Shown here one piece after another: positions 17,606 through 27,150 of a stretch of DNA of 63,457 nucleotides. Made by a program: the position numbers and the translations under genes. Numbering within the stretch: position 1 is the first letter of the stretch; every line of letters begins with the position of its first letter. Below the pieces are notes generated by a model. That model searched no databases, was not told the origin of the DNA, and worked only from the letters and a program-made list of their open reading frames with translations. Origin of the DNA: UBA4660 sp034408895 (GTDB lineage Bacteria > Bacteroidota > Bacteroidia > Flavobacteriales_D > Sanyastnellaceae); the NCBI GenBank assembly GCA_034408895.1, contig JAWXCI010000014.1, positions 1-63,457 of the forward strand. The letters run 5' to 3'.

Positions 17606-17707
17606 GGGGCGAAAGAAAAACATTTCGCGTTACTGTGGAGTCGGTTTGTTTCAACGGCAAGATGTGGTGATGAGTGAAGGAGCACAGAAAATTGCAGAAA
17701 CGATTCC

Positions 17708-18559
17708 TTACAGCTTTCTTGCAACAACCATGACTGTATCAAAAAGATTGATGGGAAGATGTGCTTTCAGCTTTTCAAGCACCCTGATGCGGAACCCCAA
17801 CCTATTTCCCAATTGATAAAACACCAGTCCGAGAGGAACCAATTTCCAGGGCCTCTTTAACACTTCAATTTCATAATTCATGTTTTCAAAAATGGAACAA
17901 AGAGTTTTACGGGAGAAAAAAAAGGTGTGTTGAGGCGGGGTCATCAATCTCCATCGTTTTCCAAAAATCCTGGCGATGAATGAGCCTATGTTTCCGGTGG
18001 TAAGAATGATTATTCCATTTTTGTTAACGCATCCGTCAATCAGTTTCAGTGTTGCAACCGGATCCTGCAAATGTTCAATGACATCGAACATGACAGCGAT
18101 ATCCACTTTTCCAATTTCCGATTGCGTTTTTTCATTGAGTGAATTATTTATTACATGATGACCTCGCTTCACGGCATACTGTGCAGCCGGTTGCGATACC
18201 TCAATGCCTAAACATTCAAAGTATGTTGCCGCTTCGTCAAGGAAAAAGCCATAGGCTGAGCCAAGTTCCAGCAACCTCAATCCTGATTTATGGCCGGTTA
18301 GTTTCCGAAGGAGGGTGACACTTTTCCGGAATTCTTTTCTGAGAACATTTGCAGTTCCTGAGTAGTTGCCATAACCATCCTTTTGCCCGCCCTCGAAATA
18401 AGACTCATCATAAATACTCAACAGATCGAAGTCCTGGGGAATGTTCGTGAACACAATTTGGCATTTGGAACATTTCAATATGTCGAAGCCCGACTTATTG
18501 AACAAGTGGGTAAACACTTCCGCAGTGCAAATGCTGCACTTCAATCCGGTTTCAGCCAT
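17708..18559 (-). CDS. Class I SAM methyltransferase with N-terminal zinc-ribbon-like motif
   Basis: The protein has 283 residues. Its N-terminus has two CxxC pairs (CSIC ... CSKC, residues ~8-36) of the kind seen in sugar or lipid-linked methyltransferases. The SAM-binding motif I is LLELGSAYGFFLDEA (~95-110), and motif post-II contains VDIAVMFDVIEHLQDP. A C-terminal hydrophobic stretch may associate with membrane. It overlaps the 3' end of the upstream glycosyltransferase by 8 nt and belongs to a minus-strand trio with 18552-19433 and 19430-21016. A role in modifying a surface glycan or its lipid carrier is inferred. A paralogue with the same layout is at 27151-28032. Confidence 0.88.
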   Translation of the reverse strand: MAETGLKCSICTAEVFTHLFNKSGFDILKCSKCQIVFTNIPQDFDLLSIYDESYFEGGQKDGYGNYSGTANVLRKEFRKSVTLLRKLTGHKSGLRLLELGSAYGFFLDEAATYFECLGIEVSQPAAQYAVKRGHHVINNSLNEKTQSEIGKVDIAVMFDVIEHLQDPVATLKLIDGCVNKNGIIILTTGNIGSFIARIFGKRWRLMTPPQHTFFFSRKTLCSIFENMNYEIEVLKRPWKLVPLGLVFYQLGNRLGFRIRVLEKLKAHLPINLFDTVMVVARKL

Positions 18560-19433
18560 ACTTCCTTTTCCTGAGTATTGAAATTTGCTCTGCTATCAAT
18601 CCCAGGAAAAACAGGAATATGCTGAGAGTAATTCCCAACAAGGTACCCACACTCACCCCATTTCCTTTCAGCACTATCGGTAATCCCCAAAGAAGTGACA
18701 CGAACAAAATAAAAAGCGCACAGGGCAAAAAGACTTTAAGCGGATTGAAAAGCATAACGATGTTGATGATGGCCAGCAACGTTTCAAAAGCTGTGTTCAA
18801 TCCGACTGCGCTCCTTCCTGAATTCCGTTCTCTTATCGAAATAGGAGTTTCAAGCACACGGTGTTTGTAATTCACGAATACTAAAGCAATCGTATCGCTG
18901 TAGGACATTGAATCGGGACAGAGCGACAAGTATTCTTTCGCCAACGAGGTGTTGTAGATTTTCATTCCGGAATTCAGGTCTTTGATTTCAAGAGGCATGA
19001 GGATCCTTGCAATACTTCGGATAACCCATTTACCAAATCCTCTTACCCTGCTCGCTGATTTTTGTCCCAGCCTGCTCCCGATTATCATATCGGCATCCGC
19101 AGACAGAATTTCCGCAAACAACTTGTCAATGTCTTCCAGACGATGCTGCCCATCGGCATCCATTGTTACCACATAATCAGTTGAAGCCTGTTTGATTCCG
19201 CTCTTGATGGCCGCACCATATCCCTTGTTCATTTTATGTGTTACCACCTTCAATGCTTTGGATTTTTCTTCAAGAATATACAGGATTTGTTGGGTGTTGT
19301 CAGAAGAACCATCATCAACCACCACCAGTTCGTACCCCTTCATTTCACAATGGCTGATTACTTCGGGAAGAATCACCTTAAGTGAGTCCTCTTCATTGTA
19401 AGAAGGCATTATGATGGTGAGCGTTTTAATCAT
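18552..19433 (-). CDS. Family 2 glycosyltransferase, dolichyl/polyprenyl-phosphate sugar synthase-like
   Basis: The protein has 293 residues. The GT2 fold starts at once (TIIMPSYNEEDSL) with nucleotide-binding VVDDGSSDNT and the metal-binding DADGQH (~90-97). Two membrane helices close the protein (~225-250 and ~258-282), followed by KRK. This is the layout of DPM1/GtrB-like enzymes that load a sugar on undecaprenyl phosphate for use by GT-C enzymes in the periplasm. The next gene of the operon is such a polytopic protein and starts with a 4-nt overlap, which fits donor synthase plus transferase. The sugar cannot be told. Confidence 0.9.
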   Translation of the reverse strand: MIKTLTIIMPSYNEEDSLKVILPEVISHCEMKGYELVVVDDGSSDNTQQILYILEEKSKALKVVTHKMNKGYGAAIKSGIKQASTDYVVTMDADGQHRLEDIDKLFAEILSADADMIIGSRLGQKSASRVRGFGKWVIRSIARILMPLEIKDLNSGMKIYNTSLAKEYLSLCPDSMSYSDTIALVFVNYKHRVLETPISIRERNSGRSAVGLNTAFETLLAIINIVMLFNPLKVFLPCALFILFVSLLWGLPIVLKGNGVSVGTLLGITLSIFLFFLGLIAEQISILRKRKYG

Positions 19434-21016
19434 GGCAGGCTAACACTGTATAGATCAGAATTTTCTGATTCCCCGATTTTTTCTGCCTGATGATTCAGGA
19501 TGAAATTCTTTTCGTCTGTATTCAATTCGTGCGGCATGGCAATAATAAGTTCAACCGGTGCTGAAGTGTGGAGGCCAGATTCCATGATGTCATCATAGCG
19601 ATCGGTAGCTGAACTAATTCCCGCAACTGAAGTGACCAGATAAATGGAAGACCAGTGCTTATCCACATAAACAAAATGGTGATCCGATTGTGCAGAAGCC
19701 TTCCCGATTATTTGTGCGAAGTTCAACTCACGTGCATATGCCCGCTGGAAAGTGTGGCTGCTTTTTTTTACATACACGCTGTAAAATTCATTTACTGAAT
19801 AAGCCATGCTGAACAGAAAAACCGTGAACACAAATGATCGCACCATCCAGCGCATCCGTGAAGGCATCTTGTCAAACAAAGAGGCAAAAACACAAACCTG
19901 GAGAAAAATCATACCCGTAGAAAAGTACCTTGATTCTTCAACATACGTCCACGGTGGTTCTCGCCAATTTTGCACGGCACAGCGGACAGACAAAAATCCA
20001 AGTGACAAAATCAATCCGGCTATGGTAAGCAAACCCATGAGGTGATAGATAATTCTCTGTTGCTTCAGATCAATGTGCAATTTGCTGTCGTGAAGAGTTC
20101 TGAAGAATCGGTGAACAGCATACACAATAAGTAACAGAGAAACAAGCCAGCCGAGTACAGAGTATAGTGGGAGAAATCCGTTGAAACTGTTGTTGTAACT
20201 CAGCGCTAAAGCTTTTGTGAAAAAGAAACCTTCCCATGGGAAAGGAGTGAATTGCTTGAGGTTTTGGAAGAACATACCCGTCTGCTCTGTCAATACCTGT
20301 CCGTCACCTATGCGGATTTTTTCACACATGATAAAAAGTGCAACCAATGCCAGTGCACACACACCCGACCAAATTCCTTTTCTGAGCAATGCCCTGTTCC
20401 CGAAATGATAACCGACCAGTATCATGACCATCGGAATTACTATGGAGAAAGGCATATAAGCGTGACGAAAAGCAACTGGCAGGAAAGACAGCACTCCAAT
20501 CAAAATCGCATTGCCGTTTGAACCATTTGACAAACTTCTTATAGCGAGCAGGATGCCATATTGATATATGGTAAAAGCAATGAGATCTGTTGAAGTGGCA
20601 TCATAAAACAAAGAAAATGTTATTGCATAAAAAACAAGGAGCCATAAAAGCGATCTGTGGTTGAATTTCAACATCCTGAACAACCAAACAATGGAGAGTA
20701 AGAAAAGTACAACGAAGAATACGTCAAGAATGTGTACGGCAACTATTACATCGTCAAATGCTAAAAGAAACGGGACCAATAACAATGAATATCCGGGAGG
20801 CCAGCGTGTGAGAGGAGTAAAATCTGTGCGGCTCAGGTTGTTCAAATCTGCGCTGCCTGCACTCAGTCCATTCCCATTGATCAAATTGATTGCACACATC
20901 ACCTGGCACGATTTGTCGGTGGCAAAATCAGCATAGGTGATTTCGTGATAAATTCTTAATAAGATCACCACTGCAAAAAACAAGATGAAATAATTAAGGT
21001 GCCGCGCAGAATTCAT
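19430..21016 (-). CDS. Polytopic membrane protein, GT-C glycosyltransferase-like
   Basis: The protein has 528 residues with about ten hydrophobic segments in the first ~400, then a soluble C-terminal ~100 residues. The first loop holds acidic residues (TYADFATDKS) followed by LTRWPPGYSLLLVPF, the pattern of PMT/ArnT-like GT-C transferases, which use a lipid-linked sugar on the outer face of the membrane. No specific family could be fixed. It is the first gene of the minus-strand trio. AGAGGAG about 12 nt before the ATG resembles a Shine-Dalgarno site. Confidence 0.75.
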   Translation of the reverse strand: MNSARHLNYFILFFAVVILLRIYHEITYADFATDKSCQVMCAINLINGNGLSAGSADLNNLSRTDFTPLTRWPPGYSLLLVPFLLAFDDVIVAVHILDVFFVVLFLLSIVWLFRMLKFNHRSLLWLLVFYAITFSLFYDATSTDLIAFTIYQYGILLAIRSLSNGSNGNAILIGVLSFLPVAFRHAYMPFSIVIPMVMILVGYHFGNRALLRKGIWSGVCALALVALFIMCEKIRIGDGQVLTEQTGMFFQNLKQFTPFPWEGFFFTKALALSYNNSFNGFLPLYSVLGWLVSLLLIVYAVHRFFRTLHDSKLHIDLKQQRIIYHLMGLLTIAGLILSLGFLSVRCAVQNWREPPWTYVEESRYFSTGMIFLQVCVFASLFDKMPSRMRWMVRSFVFTVFLFSMAYSVNEFYSVYVKKSSHTFQRAYARELNFAQIIGKASAQSDHHFVYVDKHWSSIYLVTSVAGISSATDRYDDIMESGLHTSAPVELIIAMPHELNTDEKNFILNHQAEKIGESENSDLYSVSLP

Positions 21017-21363
21017 GATCTGGTACTCCTCTCAATTATTGATGTCAGCCCTGGAGTAAAAATCAACGAGTAACATTCTGAAACATGCCGGCAGGGCCAT
21101 CGGCAACTTCCAACCTTACATAAACAGATTCTATGCATATTTTCAACAAAGGAAACTCAACTAAAGCCTATCGCTTCCAGGTACAATTTTAGTTCATTCA
21201 GATGCATACACCTTTTCTTTGGCGTTAGTTAGTGCGTGTCTTATCGGTTAATGACCGACTATTGCATTTCGCTGCCGCCAGCATTAATTGCCAATACCTA
21301 TCTGCAAAAGTGTTTCGTACAAATCATTGACGATCCATTGCACAACAAAAACATTGCTGACCA
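21017..21363. other. Divergent intergenic region
   Basis: These 347 bases lie between the divergent starts at 21016 and 21364 and must hold promoters for both directions. No clean TTTG/TAnnTTTG pair was found on either strand, and no ORF or strong hairpin is visible. Confidence 0.5.
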
Positions 21364-22740
21364 ATGAAATCATCGAAAGACTTTTTGTTTCCTCTTGTGC
21401 TTAGTGCCGTTTTTGCCGTGCTGTATTGCGCGAATTACAGCGACCAGCCAACCGCGATGGACGAGTACACGACCATTTTTATTGTGAATGGCATGGCTCC
21501 GCCAAACGACTTTTTGGTTCAGCCCGACACTGCCGGAAAATACCTGGACATAAAAGCATCCGAAATCCGCGATGGCAACACTACAAGCAACGTAATCCAC
21601 TCAACACTTGCTTATGAGGGCGGCAACGCATTGGCCTACTACATCCCTGCACATGCAATGGTGCGATTGTTCGGTCCACACTTCGGTGTGCTCCACACCT
21701 TGAGACTTTTCAGTTGCACAATTTCACTGGCTTTCACCATCCTCTTTTTTCTTTTTGTCAAAAAGCTGGCAGGCAATGAAGTTGCCTTTGTTACAACACT
21801 GTTAGCCATTGTCATGGGAATTCACGATGGAATCTTCATTCGCACCTATGCGCTTTCAAACCTGGCAGTTCTATGTTACCTGATCATTTATTACCGGATA
21901 CTGCTTCACGCTTCCGTTCAGCGCCCGGGTATTGAACGACTTCATTGGCTGCTGCTTTTCCTTACTTGCCTCCTTCCCTTTCTTCACTTTTTCAACATCC
22001 TGTTTGTTGGGGTTGGATTGTTGGTTGCTGTTTCTTCAGCCTTGTTTAAGATATCCAGTTCACGCACTTTACTTAAAATTTCAATCTCACAGCTTTCCGG
22101 AATACTGGTGTTCTGCGGTTTCTATTTCCTTTTTAATCAACAGGGGCACGGTCACCTAAATGCCATTGATCTGTATTGGAAAAACTTTGCTCAACTATTC
22201 GGCACTGCGGCTAACACCATAGTGCCGCCTGCCACTTTGGTTCATCTGGCAGAAGAAAATGCACTCTGGCTGCTCGCATTGGTCGGCCTGGATTTCAGAG
22301 TAGCCTTTTCCGCCATTCGAATTTCGCATGAACTTCCTGTTCTTGTGTTGTTCCTCTTTTATTGTGTCAAGCTATTGTGGAATAGGTTAAAGGAGGGGTG
22401 GACAAAATTTCCAGCGCTCGCATTATGTATGCTCTCAATTATTACCATTCATCTTCTTGTCTTCAACCTTATGAGTATCAATAGCGGGCACACTGTAATG
22501 TTATTCGTAGTCCATTACCGGACAGCTCTGATAATTTGCTGGCTCTTGTGCTGTGTTTCCCTGTTTGCTTCACAGAGAAGCGGGCGCTGGATTTTTATAG
22601 TCTATGCGGGTTTAGTATTCTTCAATTTCATCGTTACAGAAGCTTCAGAAATTCAAGGTAAAAATCCTAACATCGTTGATGCCTACAAACCTGAAATGGA
22701 ATACAAACTTCAGATGATTGAAGCACAGTTTGCAGAGTAG
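21364..22740 (+). CDS. Polytopic membrane protein, GT-C glycosyltransferase-like
   Basis: The protein has 458 residues and about ten membrane segments (e.g. ~8-25, 95-125, 130-150, 185-205, 210-235, 250-268). After the first helix comes DQPTAMDEYTTIF, with an acidic pair typical of the catalytic loop of GT-C enzymes. It opens the plus-strand half of the glycan block but is separated from the next gene by 154 bases. Whether it is a transferase or another oligosaccharide-handling membrane protein cannot be decided from sequence alone. Confidence 0.7.
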   Translation: MKSSKDFLFPLVLSAVFAVLYCANYSDQPTAMDEYTTIFIVNGMAPPNDFLVQPDTAGKYLDIKASEIRDGNTTSNVIHSTLAYEGGNALAYYIPAHAMVRLFGPHFGVLHTLRLFSCTISLAFTILFFLFVKKLAGNEVAFVTTLLAIVMGIHDGIFIRTYALSNLAVLCYLIIYYRILLHASVQRPGIERLHWLLLFLTCLLPFLHFFNILFVGVGLLVAVSSALFKISSSRTLLKISISQLSGILVFCGFYFLFNQQGHGHLNAIDLYWKNFAQLFGTAANTIVPPATLVHLAEENALWLLALVGLDFRVAFSAIRISHELPVLVLFLFYCVKLLWNRLKEGWTKFPALALCMLSIITIHLLVFNLMSINSGHTVMLFVVHYRTALIICWLLCCVSLFASQRSGRWIFIVYAGLVFFNFIVTEASEIQGKNPNIVDAYKPEMEYKLQMIEAQFAE

Positions 22741-22866
22741 CTTATGTTCGGCAAACGCTGATAACGCGAATCGAAATCGTTTCCTTCGGGTTTAAACAGC
22801 TTGAGATAGTACCGATTGTAAACATGCGATTTGCACACTACAATTCTCATTTGAAAGTGATTGACT

Positions 22867-22874
22867 TAGGTTTG
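22867..22874 (+). promoter_or_regulatory. Possible -7 box of the plus-strand glycosyltransferase operon
   Basis: TAGGTTTG fits TAnnTTTG and lies 20 nt before the TTG start at 22895. A convincing -33 element at the right distance is lacking. Confidence 0.35.
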
Positions 22875-22894
22875 GCCAACTGCATTCCCCATCG

Positions 22895-23998
22895 TTGAAA
22901 TTGCGCATACTTCATATCACACCGTGGTATCCCAAACCTGATGATCCACTGAATGCACTTTGGATATTTAGGCACGTCAAAAGTCTTGAACCACATTTCA
23001 CTCAACACGTTCTCCATTTTGATGAAGGATTTGGAAATTCCATTTCCAAATTCGAAAATGATTCCGGACTTTCGCGAATCATTCTGCGAACCAGGTTCAA
23101 ATCCTGGCGACTGCACGAATGGAAAATTTTTTTGGCCCTGCGAAGGTTCCTGAAAAAAGAAAACGTGAAAAACAATTTTGATGTGGTCAACTTTCACATT
23201 GCATATCCCATTTGTACTTACCTGCACCGGTTGAAATTTTTTCTTCCAGAAAAAATCCTGATCACCGAGCATTGGAGTTATTATCATTTCCATTTTCACA
23301 GCAACAAAAAACTCACGCGGATCAAAAACATCTTTTCACATAACCATCCGGTCTTGTGTGTTTCCGAGGCTCTCGCCCGCGACATAAAAACATTTTCGGG
23401 AAAAACATTTCCGGTTCACATCGTTTCCAATGTAGTGGAAACAGACGCCTATCATTTTAATGACACAACAAAACCGGGATTGCATTTCTTTATGGCTGCG
23501 CGATGGAAATCACCCAAGTCACCTATTGAAATCCTGAAAGCACTGGTGGAGTTGAAAAAAAGAAATATCCATATCACCTTGCGCATTGCAGGATTCGGAG
23601 ATCTTGTTCCAGAGATTGAAAACTCGATAAGCCAACTTGGTTTGAGTGACTCTGCAAAATTCGTTGGTGTTCTAAATAGCGAACAACTTGCAACGGAGTA
23701 CCGAGCCGCAACCGCATTTATTCTTCCCACCGGCTACGAAACATTTTCTGTTGTTTGTGCCGAGGCATTGTGTTGCGGTTGTCCGGTGTTGAGCGAGCCA
23801 AATGGTGCGATACCGGAACTGGTGAACGAAACGAACGGCCTGCTCCGGAATAAAAACGAGGCGTGGGAAGATGTGATTGAGCGCTTCCTTTCAAACAACA
23901 ATTTTGACCGCAGAAAAATATCAGAAGCTGCAACATCACACTACAACATGCTCAAAATTGGCAAGCAATACGCATCCATAATTCACAGTTTGAAATGA
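22895..23998 (+). CDS. Family 4 glycosyltransferase
   Basis: The protein has 367 residues. It starts at a TTG (LRILHITPWYPKPDDP follows); the frame has a stop 33 bases upstream and no ATG between, so an alternative start codon is the best reading. The C-terminal Rossmann half begins near HFFMAARWKSPKS and contains the nucleotide-sugar motif LPTGYETFSVVCAEAL, with the conserved Glu pair seven residues apart, and CPVLSEPNGAIPELV. It is the first of a tightly packed plus-strand operon (22895-28032) in which most genes overlap by ATGA. It probably adds a hexose to a surface glycan; donor and acceptor are unknown. Confidence 0.92.
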   Translation: MKLRILHITPWYPKPDDPLNALWIFRHVKSLEPHFTQHVLHFDEGFGNSISKFENDSGLSRIILRTRFKSWRLHEWKIFLALRRFLKKENVKNNFDVVNFHIAYPICTYLHRLKFFLPEKILITEHWSYYHFHFHSNKKLTRIKNIFSHNHPVLCVSEALARDIKTFSGKTFPVHIVSNVVETDAYHFNDTTKPGLHFFMAARWKSPKSPIEILKALVELKKRNIHITLRIAGFGDLVPEIENSISQLGLSDSAKFVGVLNSEQLATEYRAATAFILPTGYETFSVVCAEALCCGCPVLSEPNGAIPELVNETNGLLRNKNEAWEDVIERFLSNNNFDRRKISEAATSHYNMLKIGKQYASIIHSLK

Positions 23999-25083
23999 GT
24001 TACTTCGAAGGAAAAAATATCCTCATCATTTCACCTGAGCCGTGGGGCATCAGCAAAGTATCGAAACACCATTATGCAGAAACGCTGGCGAAACTTGGCA
24101 ACCGTACATGGTTTTTGAATCCTCCCAGACGTGAGTATTTCAAATCAGAATCAGTAAACGTTGTCGCTGATAATTTTCATATTCCAGGCACACGATTTTT
24201 TCCTGACACCTTGCAACGAATGATTCACCGCTCTGCTGCAAAAAAAATTTCCACGTGTGCGGGTACCTTGTTTGATGTGATCTGGAGTTTTGACAACTCC
24301 CGACACTATCACCTTGATGTTTTTGAGGCCGGATTGAAGATTCACCACATGGTGGACATCAATTCCAATTTCCAACTGCATAAAACGGCATCATCTGCTG
24401 ACATTTGTTTTGCTTCCAATTTCGAAATTCTAGAATTGCTGAAAACACATCAGCCGAATTCGCATTTCATTCCACATGGTTTTGCATCAGGTCATAAACA
24501 ACCTGCTGCGTTGCCACATGGCAGGGGAAGAACAAAAATTGTTTATGCTGGCAACCTTCTCATTCGCTTCATCAACTGGAAGCTCCTTCACCGCCTGGTT
24601 AAAGAAAATTCGGAGTTGGATTTTTTTTTCATTGGTTCCTATGGCAAAGGCAACCTGAATAAAACCATTTCGGTTGAAGCTCTGCAAGAGGTGGAGTTGC
24701 TTCGTAAAAATGAAAATGCTTTTCTGCTTGGTGAGAAACCTGCCGGTGAACTGGACACCATGCTTGCACAAGCCGATGTCCTGTTGATTTGTTACGATCA
24801 CATCCGCTTTCCGGCCCAGGTGGCCAACGCACACAAAGTGATGACCTACCTCGCATCAGGAAAAGTGATTGTGAGCAATGTGATGGACCTTTACCGGCCC
24901 CACCGTTTATTAGAAATGGCTGATAACGAAGAATCTTACCTGAATCTCTTTCGTCACGTTTGCAACAACCTGAAAGAATTCAACAACCACGAAAGCAACG
25001 AACGCAGAATTGCATTTGCAATGAGCAACACCTACCAAAAGCAAATTGCGCGGATTGAAATGCTGATTGAAAACACGCTGTGA
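23995..25083 (+). CDS. Glycosyltransferase, TuaH/GT4-like
   Basis: The protein has 362 residues and starts with an ATGA overlap on the previous gene. The N-terminal half has NILIISPEPWGISKVSKHHYAETL, typical of a GT-B donor/acceptor domain, and the C-terminal half contains KIVYAGNLLIRFINWKLL (~180-197) and a carboxyl-terminal motif region with ADVLLICYD and KVMTYLASGKVIVS. The canonical EX7E motif is not clear, so it is a divergent member. It is co-transcribed with the other glycosyltransferases. Confidence 0.82.
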   Translation: MSYFEGKNILIISPEPWGISKVSKHHYAETLAKLGNRTWFLNPPRREYFKSESVNVVADNFHIPGTRFFPDTLQRMIHRSAAKKISTCAGTLFDVIWSFDNSRHYHLDVFEAGLKIHHMVDINSNFQLHKTASSADICFASNFEILELLKTHQPNSHFIPHGFASGHKQPAALPHGRGRTKIVYAGNLLIRFINWKLLHRLVKENSELDFFFIGSYGKGNLNKTISVEALQEVELLRKNENAFLLGEKPAGELDTMLAQADVLLICYDHIRFPAQVANAHKVMTYLASGKVIVSNVMDLYRPHRLLEMADNEESYLNLFRHVCNNLKEFNNHESNERRIAFAMSNTYQKQIARIEMLIENTL

Positions 25084-25084
25084 A

Positions 25085-25918
25085 ATGAATGACATGGTTT
25101 CCATCATCACTCCTGCATACAATGCTGAAAAATACCTGGCGCAGACCGTACAATCTGTACTCGCACAGGAATGGCAAAATTGGGAGTTGCTTATTGTGGA
25201 TAATGCGAGCACCGATTCAACACAGGAAGTTGCGAGTTCATTTCATGACTCGCGCATTCGCGTTTTGAGAGAAGAAAAAAAAGGAGTTGGCAATGCGCGC
25301 AATAGGGCACTTGCAGAAATGAGAGGCAGTTTCATTCTCCCCCTAGATGCTGACGATGTACTTCCAACTCGAAGTATTTCTTCACGCTTGCCACTGCTTC
25401 TCGAAAATGAAGAAGTTGAATTTGTGTCCGGTGTGGTAGAGTGTATGTCGGAAGATCTCGCTAAAGTGATTGAAAGAAGAATTCCGAACTTCACCGGCAA
25501 TCCGCTTCTCTCTGTGGCTTCCCTTGATCCGGATTGCCTGCCAGGCAGTTCATGGCTGATAAAAAAGAGAAAAGAGAAAAAATACGAATACCAACCCTGG
25601 ACACATTGCGAGGATATTGCATTCTATCTTTCTATCTGCCACACCGGGCAATACAAGTATGTAAATGAATGCGTCTATCGTTTGCGTAGGGGACATGCTT
25701 CAGCCATCACCAACTTGCAAGGACTGGAAAACGGATTTGAACATCTTTGGTTCTACATCGCATCGCTTAACCGTTTACCGGAAGGCCATGCAGAACGAAT
25801 GCGAAAAAAAATCAGGAGCATCATGACAAAAACTTATCTCAAGGAAATGCAACCAGGGAATGCTCTGCTCATATGGAAAAAATTCTCTTCACTTCGGCAA
25901 GAACAAATCATTACATGA
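25085..25918 (+). CDS. Family 2 glycosyltransferase
   Basis: The GT-A fold is clear: VSIITPAYNAEKYL at the N-terminus, LLIVDNASTDST (~32-43), and DADDVL as the metal-binding motif (~85-90). Starting at the ATG at 25085, just after the stop of the preceding gene, gives 277 residues; an ATG at 25067 inside that gene is less likely. No membrane helices are seen, so the enzyme is cytoplasmic or peripheral. The 3' end overlaps the next gene by ATGA. Confidence 0.93.
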   Translation: MNDMVSIITPAYNAEKYLAQTVQSVLAQEWQNWELLIVDNASTDSTQEVASSFHDSRIRVLREEKKGVGNARNRALAEMRGSFILPLDADDVLPTRSISSRLPLLLENEEVEFVSGVVECMSEDLAKVIERRIPNFTGNPLLSVASLDPDCLPGSSWLIKKRKEKKYEYQPWTHCEDIAFYLSICHTGQYKYVNECVYRLRRGHASAITNLQGLENGFEHLWFYIASLNRLPEGHAERMRKKIRSIMTKTYLKEMQPGNALLIWKKFSSLRQEQIIT

Positions 25919-27144
25919 CTGAGCCTGTAGTTTCGAAGCATATCGTGGTGCTCGTGTACAACAGTTTTGGTGATCCATTGTGCAGCAGTTTTTTCATGAG
26001 TTACCTCAAACCTTTCACAACAGGTAGCTACTCGTTTCATCTCATCACATTTGAACAAAAAGAATACGCTTTCAGTGAAGATGAACGCAGAAACATTTCG
26101 AATGACCTGCTTGCACAAAACATTTCATGGTACCCCATGAAGTACATGAGCGGCCACTTCATTCTTATAAAAAAGATATTCAATTTCCTCTCAGCATTCT
26201 GCATCATTGCGCAACTCAAGATGAAGTGGAGGCCAGCGCTCATGCTATCCATGTCCAACGTAGCCGGCTCTATGGCCTACGTCTGTTCCAGATTGCTACG
26301 CATCAAAAACTGCATCCTGATTTATGAACCACATGCTGATTTCATGGCAGATTTTGGTTATTGGAAAAAATCAGGCTTGAAATACAAATTATTGCACACC
26401 CTCGAACAAAGAGCAGGACGAAGGAGCGAATTCATTCTCACCGGAACAAAGCGTCTTCGCGATGAACTTGCGCCTGTGGCCAAAGGAAACATTATTCGTG
26501 CACCATCCGCAGTGGATGAAAACGTCTTTCAATTTTCGGGTGAAGCAAGAACACAAATCAGAACCATGCTTGGTCTCAGGAAAGAACAACCTGTACTCAT
26601 CTACGCAGGAAAGTTCGGTGGACTGTATTATGAAAAAGAAATTCCTGAATTTCTTGCGAAGTTGAAAAAAGAAATTCCGGACATGTTTTTCCTCATCATT
26701 ACCAGGGAGGACCATCAACGCATACTCAACATGATGAGCAATGCAGGGGTTAATAGCAACCTGTATCATCTTGAAAGTGCGCACTCACCAAAGGAAATGA
26801 GGGCATGGTATTCAGCCGCTGATATCGGACTTTCAGGTGTACCACCATTTCCAAGTCAGAAGTATCGTTCACCGGTGAAAGTGGGAGAATACCTGATGTG
26901 CGGGTTGCCATACATCACCTGTCGGGGAATTTCAGAAGATGATAAAGCGGTGCTCGAAAAAAATGTGGGCGTGATGGTAGAAAGCCTTCCCGGAGGAGAT
27001 GTGAAGGTAGCCGCTGAAGAGATTAAATCATTATTTAAAGAAGACAAAACTCAACTTCGCAAACGATGTCGCGAGGCCGGAATTGAATATCGGAGTTTGC
27101 AAAATGTCATACCCATACTGAAACAGATTTTTGAAAGCGCATGA
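25915..27144 (+). CDS. Family 4 glycosyltransferase
   Basis: The start MTEPVVSKHIVVLVYNSF at 25915 overlaps the previous stop as ATGA and gives 409 residues; a start 42 bases earlier is possible but lies deep in the upstream gene. The C-terminal half has PVLIYAGKFGGLYYEKEIPE (~225-244), YSAADIGLSGVPPFPSQ and KVGEYLMCGLPYI, the donor-binding layout of GT4. A basic segment follows the first domain. It belongs to the same operon as its neighbours; the linkage made is unknown. Confidence 0.9.
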   Translation: MTEPVVSKHIVVLVYNSFGDPLCSSFFMSYLKPFTTGSYSFHLITFEQKEYAFSEDERRNISNDLLAQNISWYPMKYMSGHFILIKKIFNFLSAFCIIAQLKMKWRPALMLSMSNVAGSMAYVCSRLLRIKNCILIYEPHADFMADFGYWKKSGLKYKLLHTLEQRAGRRSEFILTGTKRLRDELAPVAKGNIIRAPSAVDENVFQFSGEARTQIRTMLGLRKEQPVLIYAGKFGGLYYEKEIPEFLAKLKKEIPDMFFLIITREDHQRILNMMSNAGVNSNLYHLESAHSPKEMRAWYSAADIGLSGVPPFPSQKYRSPVKVGEYLMCGLPYITCRGISEDDKAVLEKNVGVMVESLPGGDVKVAAEEIKSLFKEDKTQLRKRCREAGIEYRSLQNVIPILKQIFESA

Positions 27145-27150
27145 TGTAAA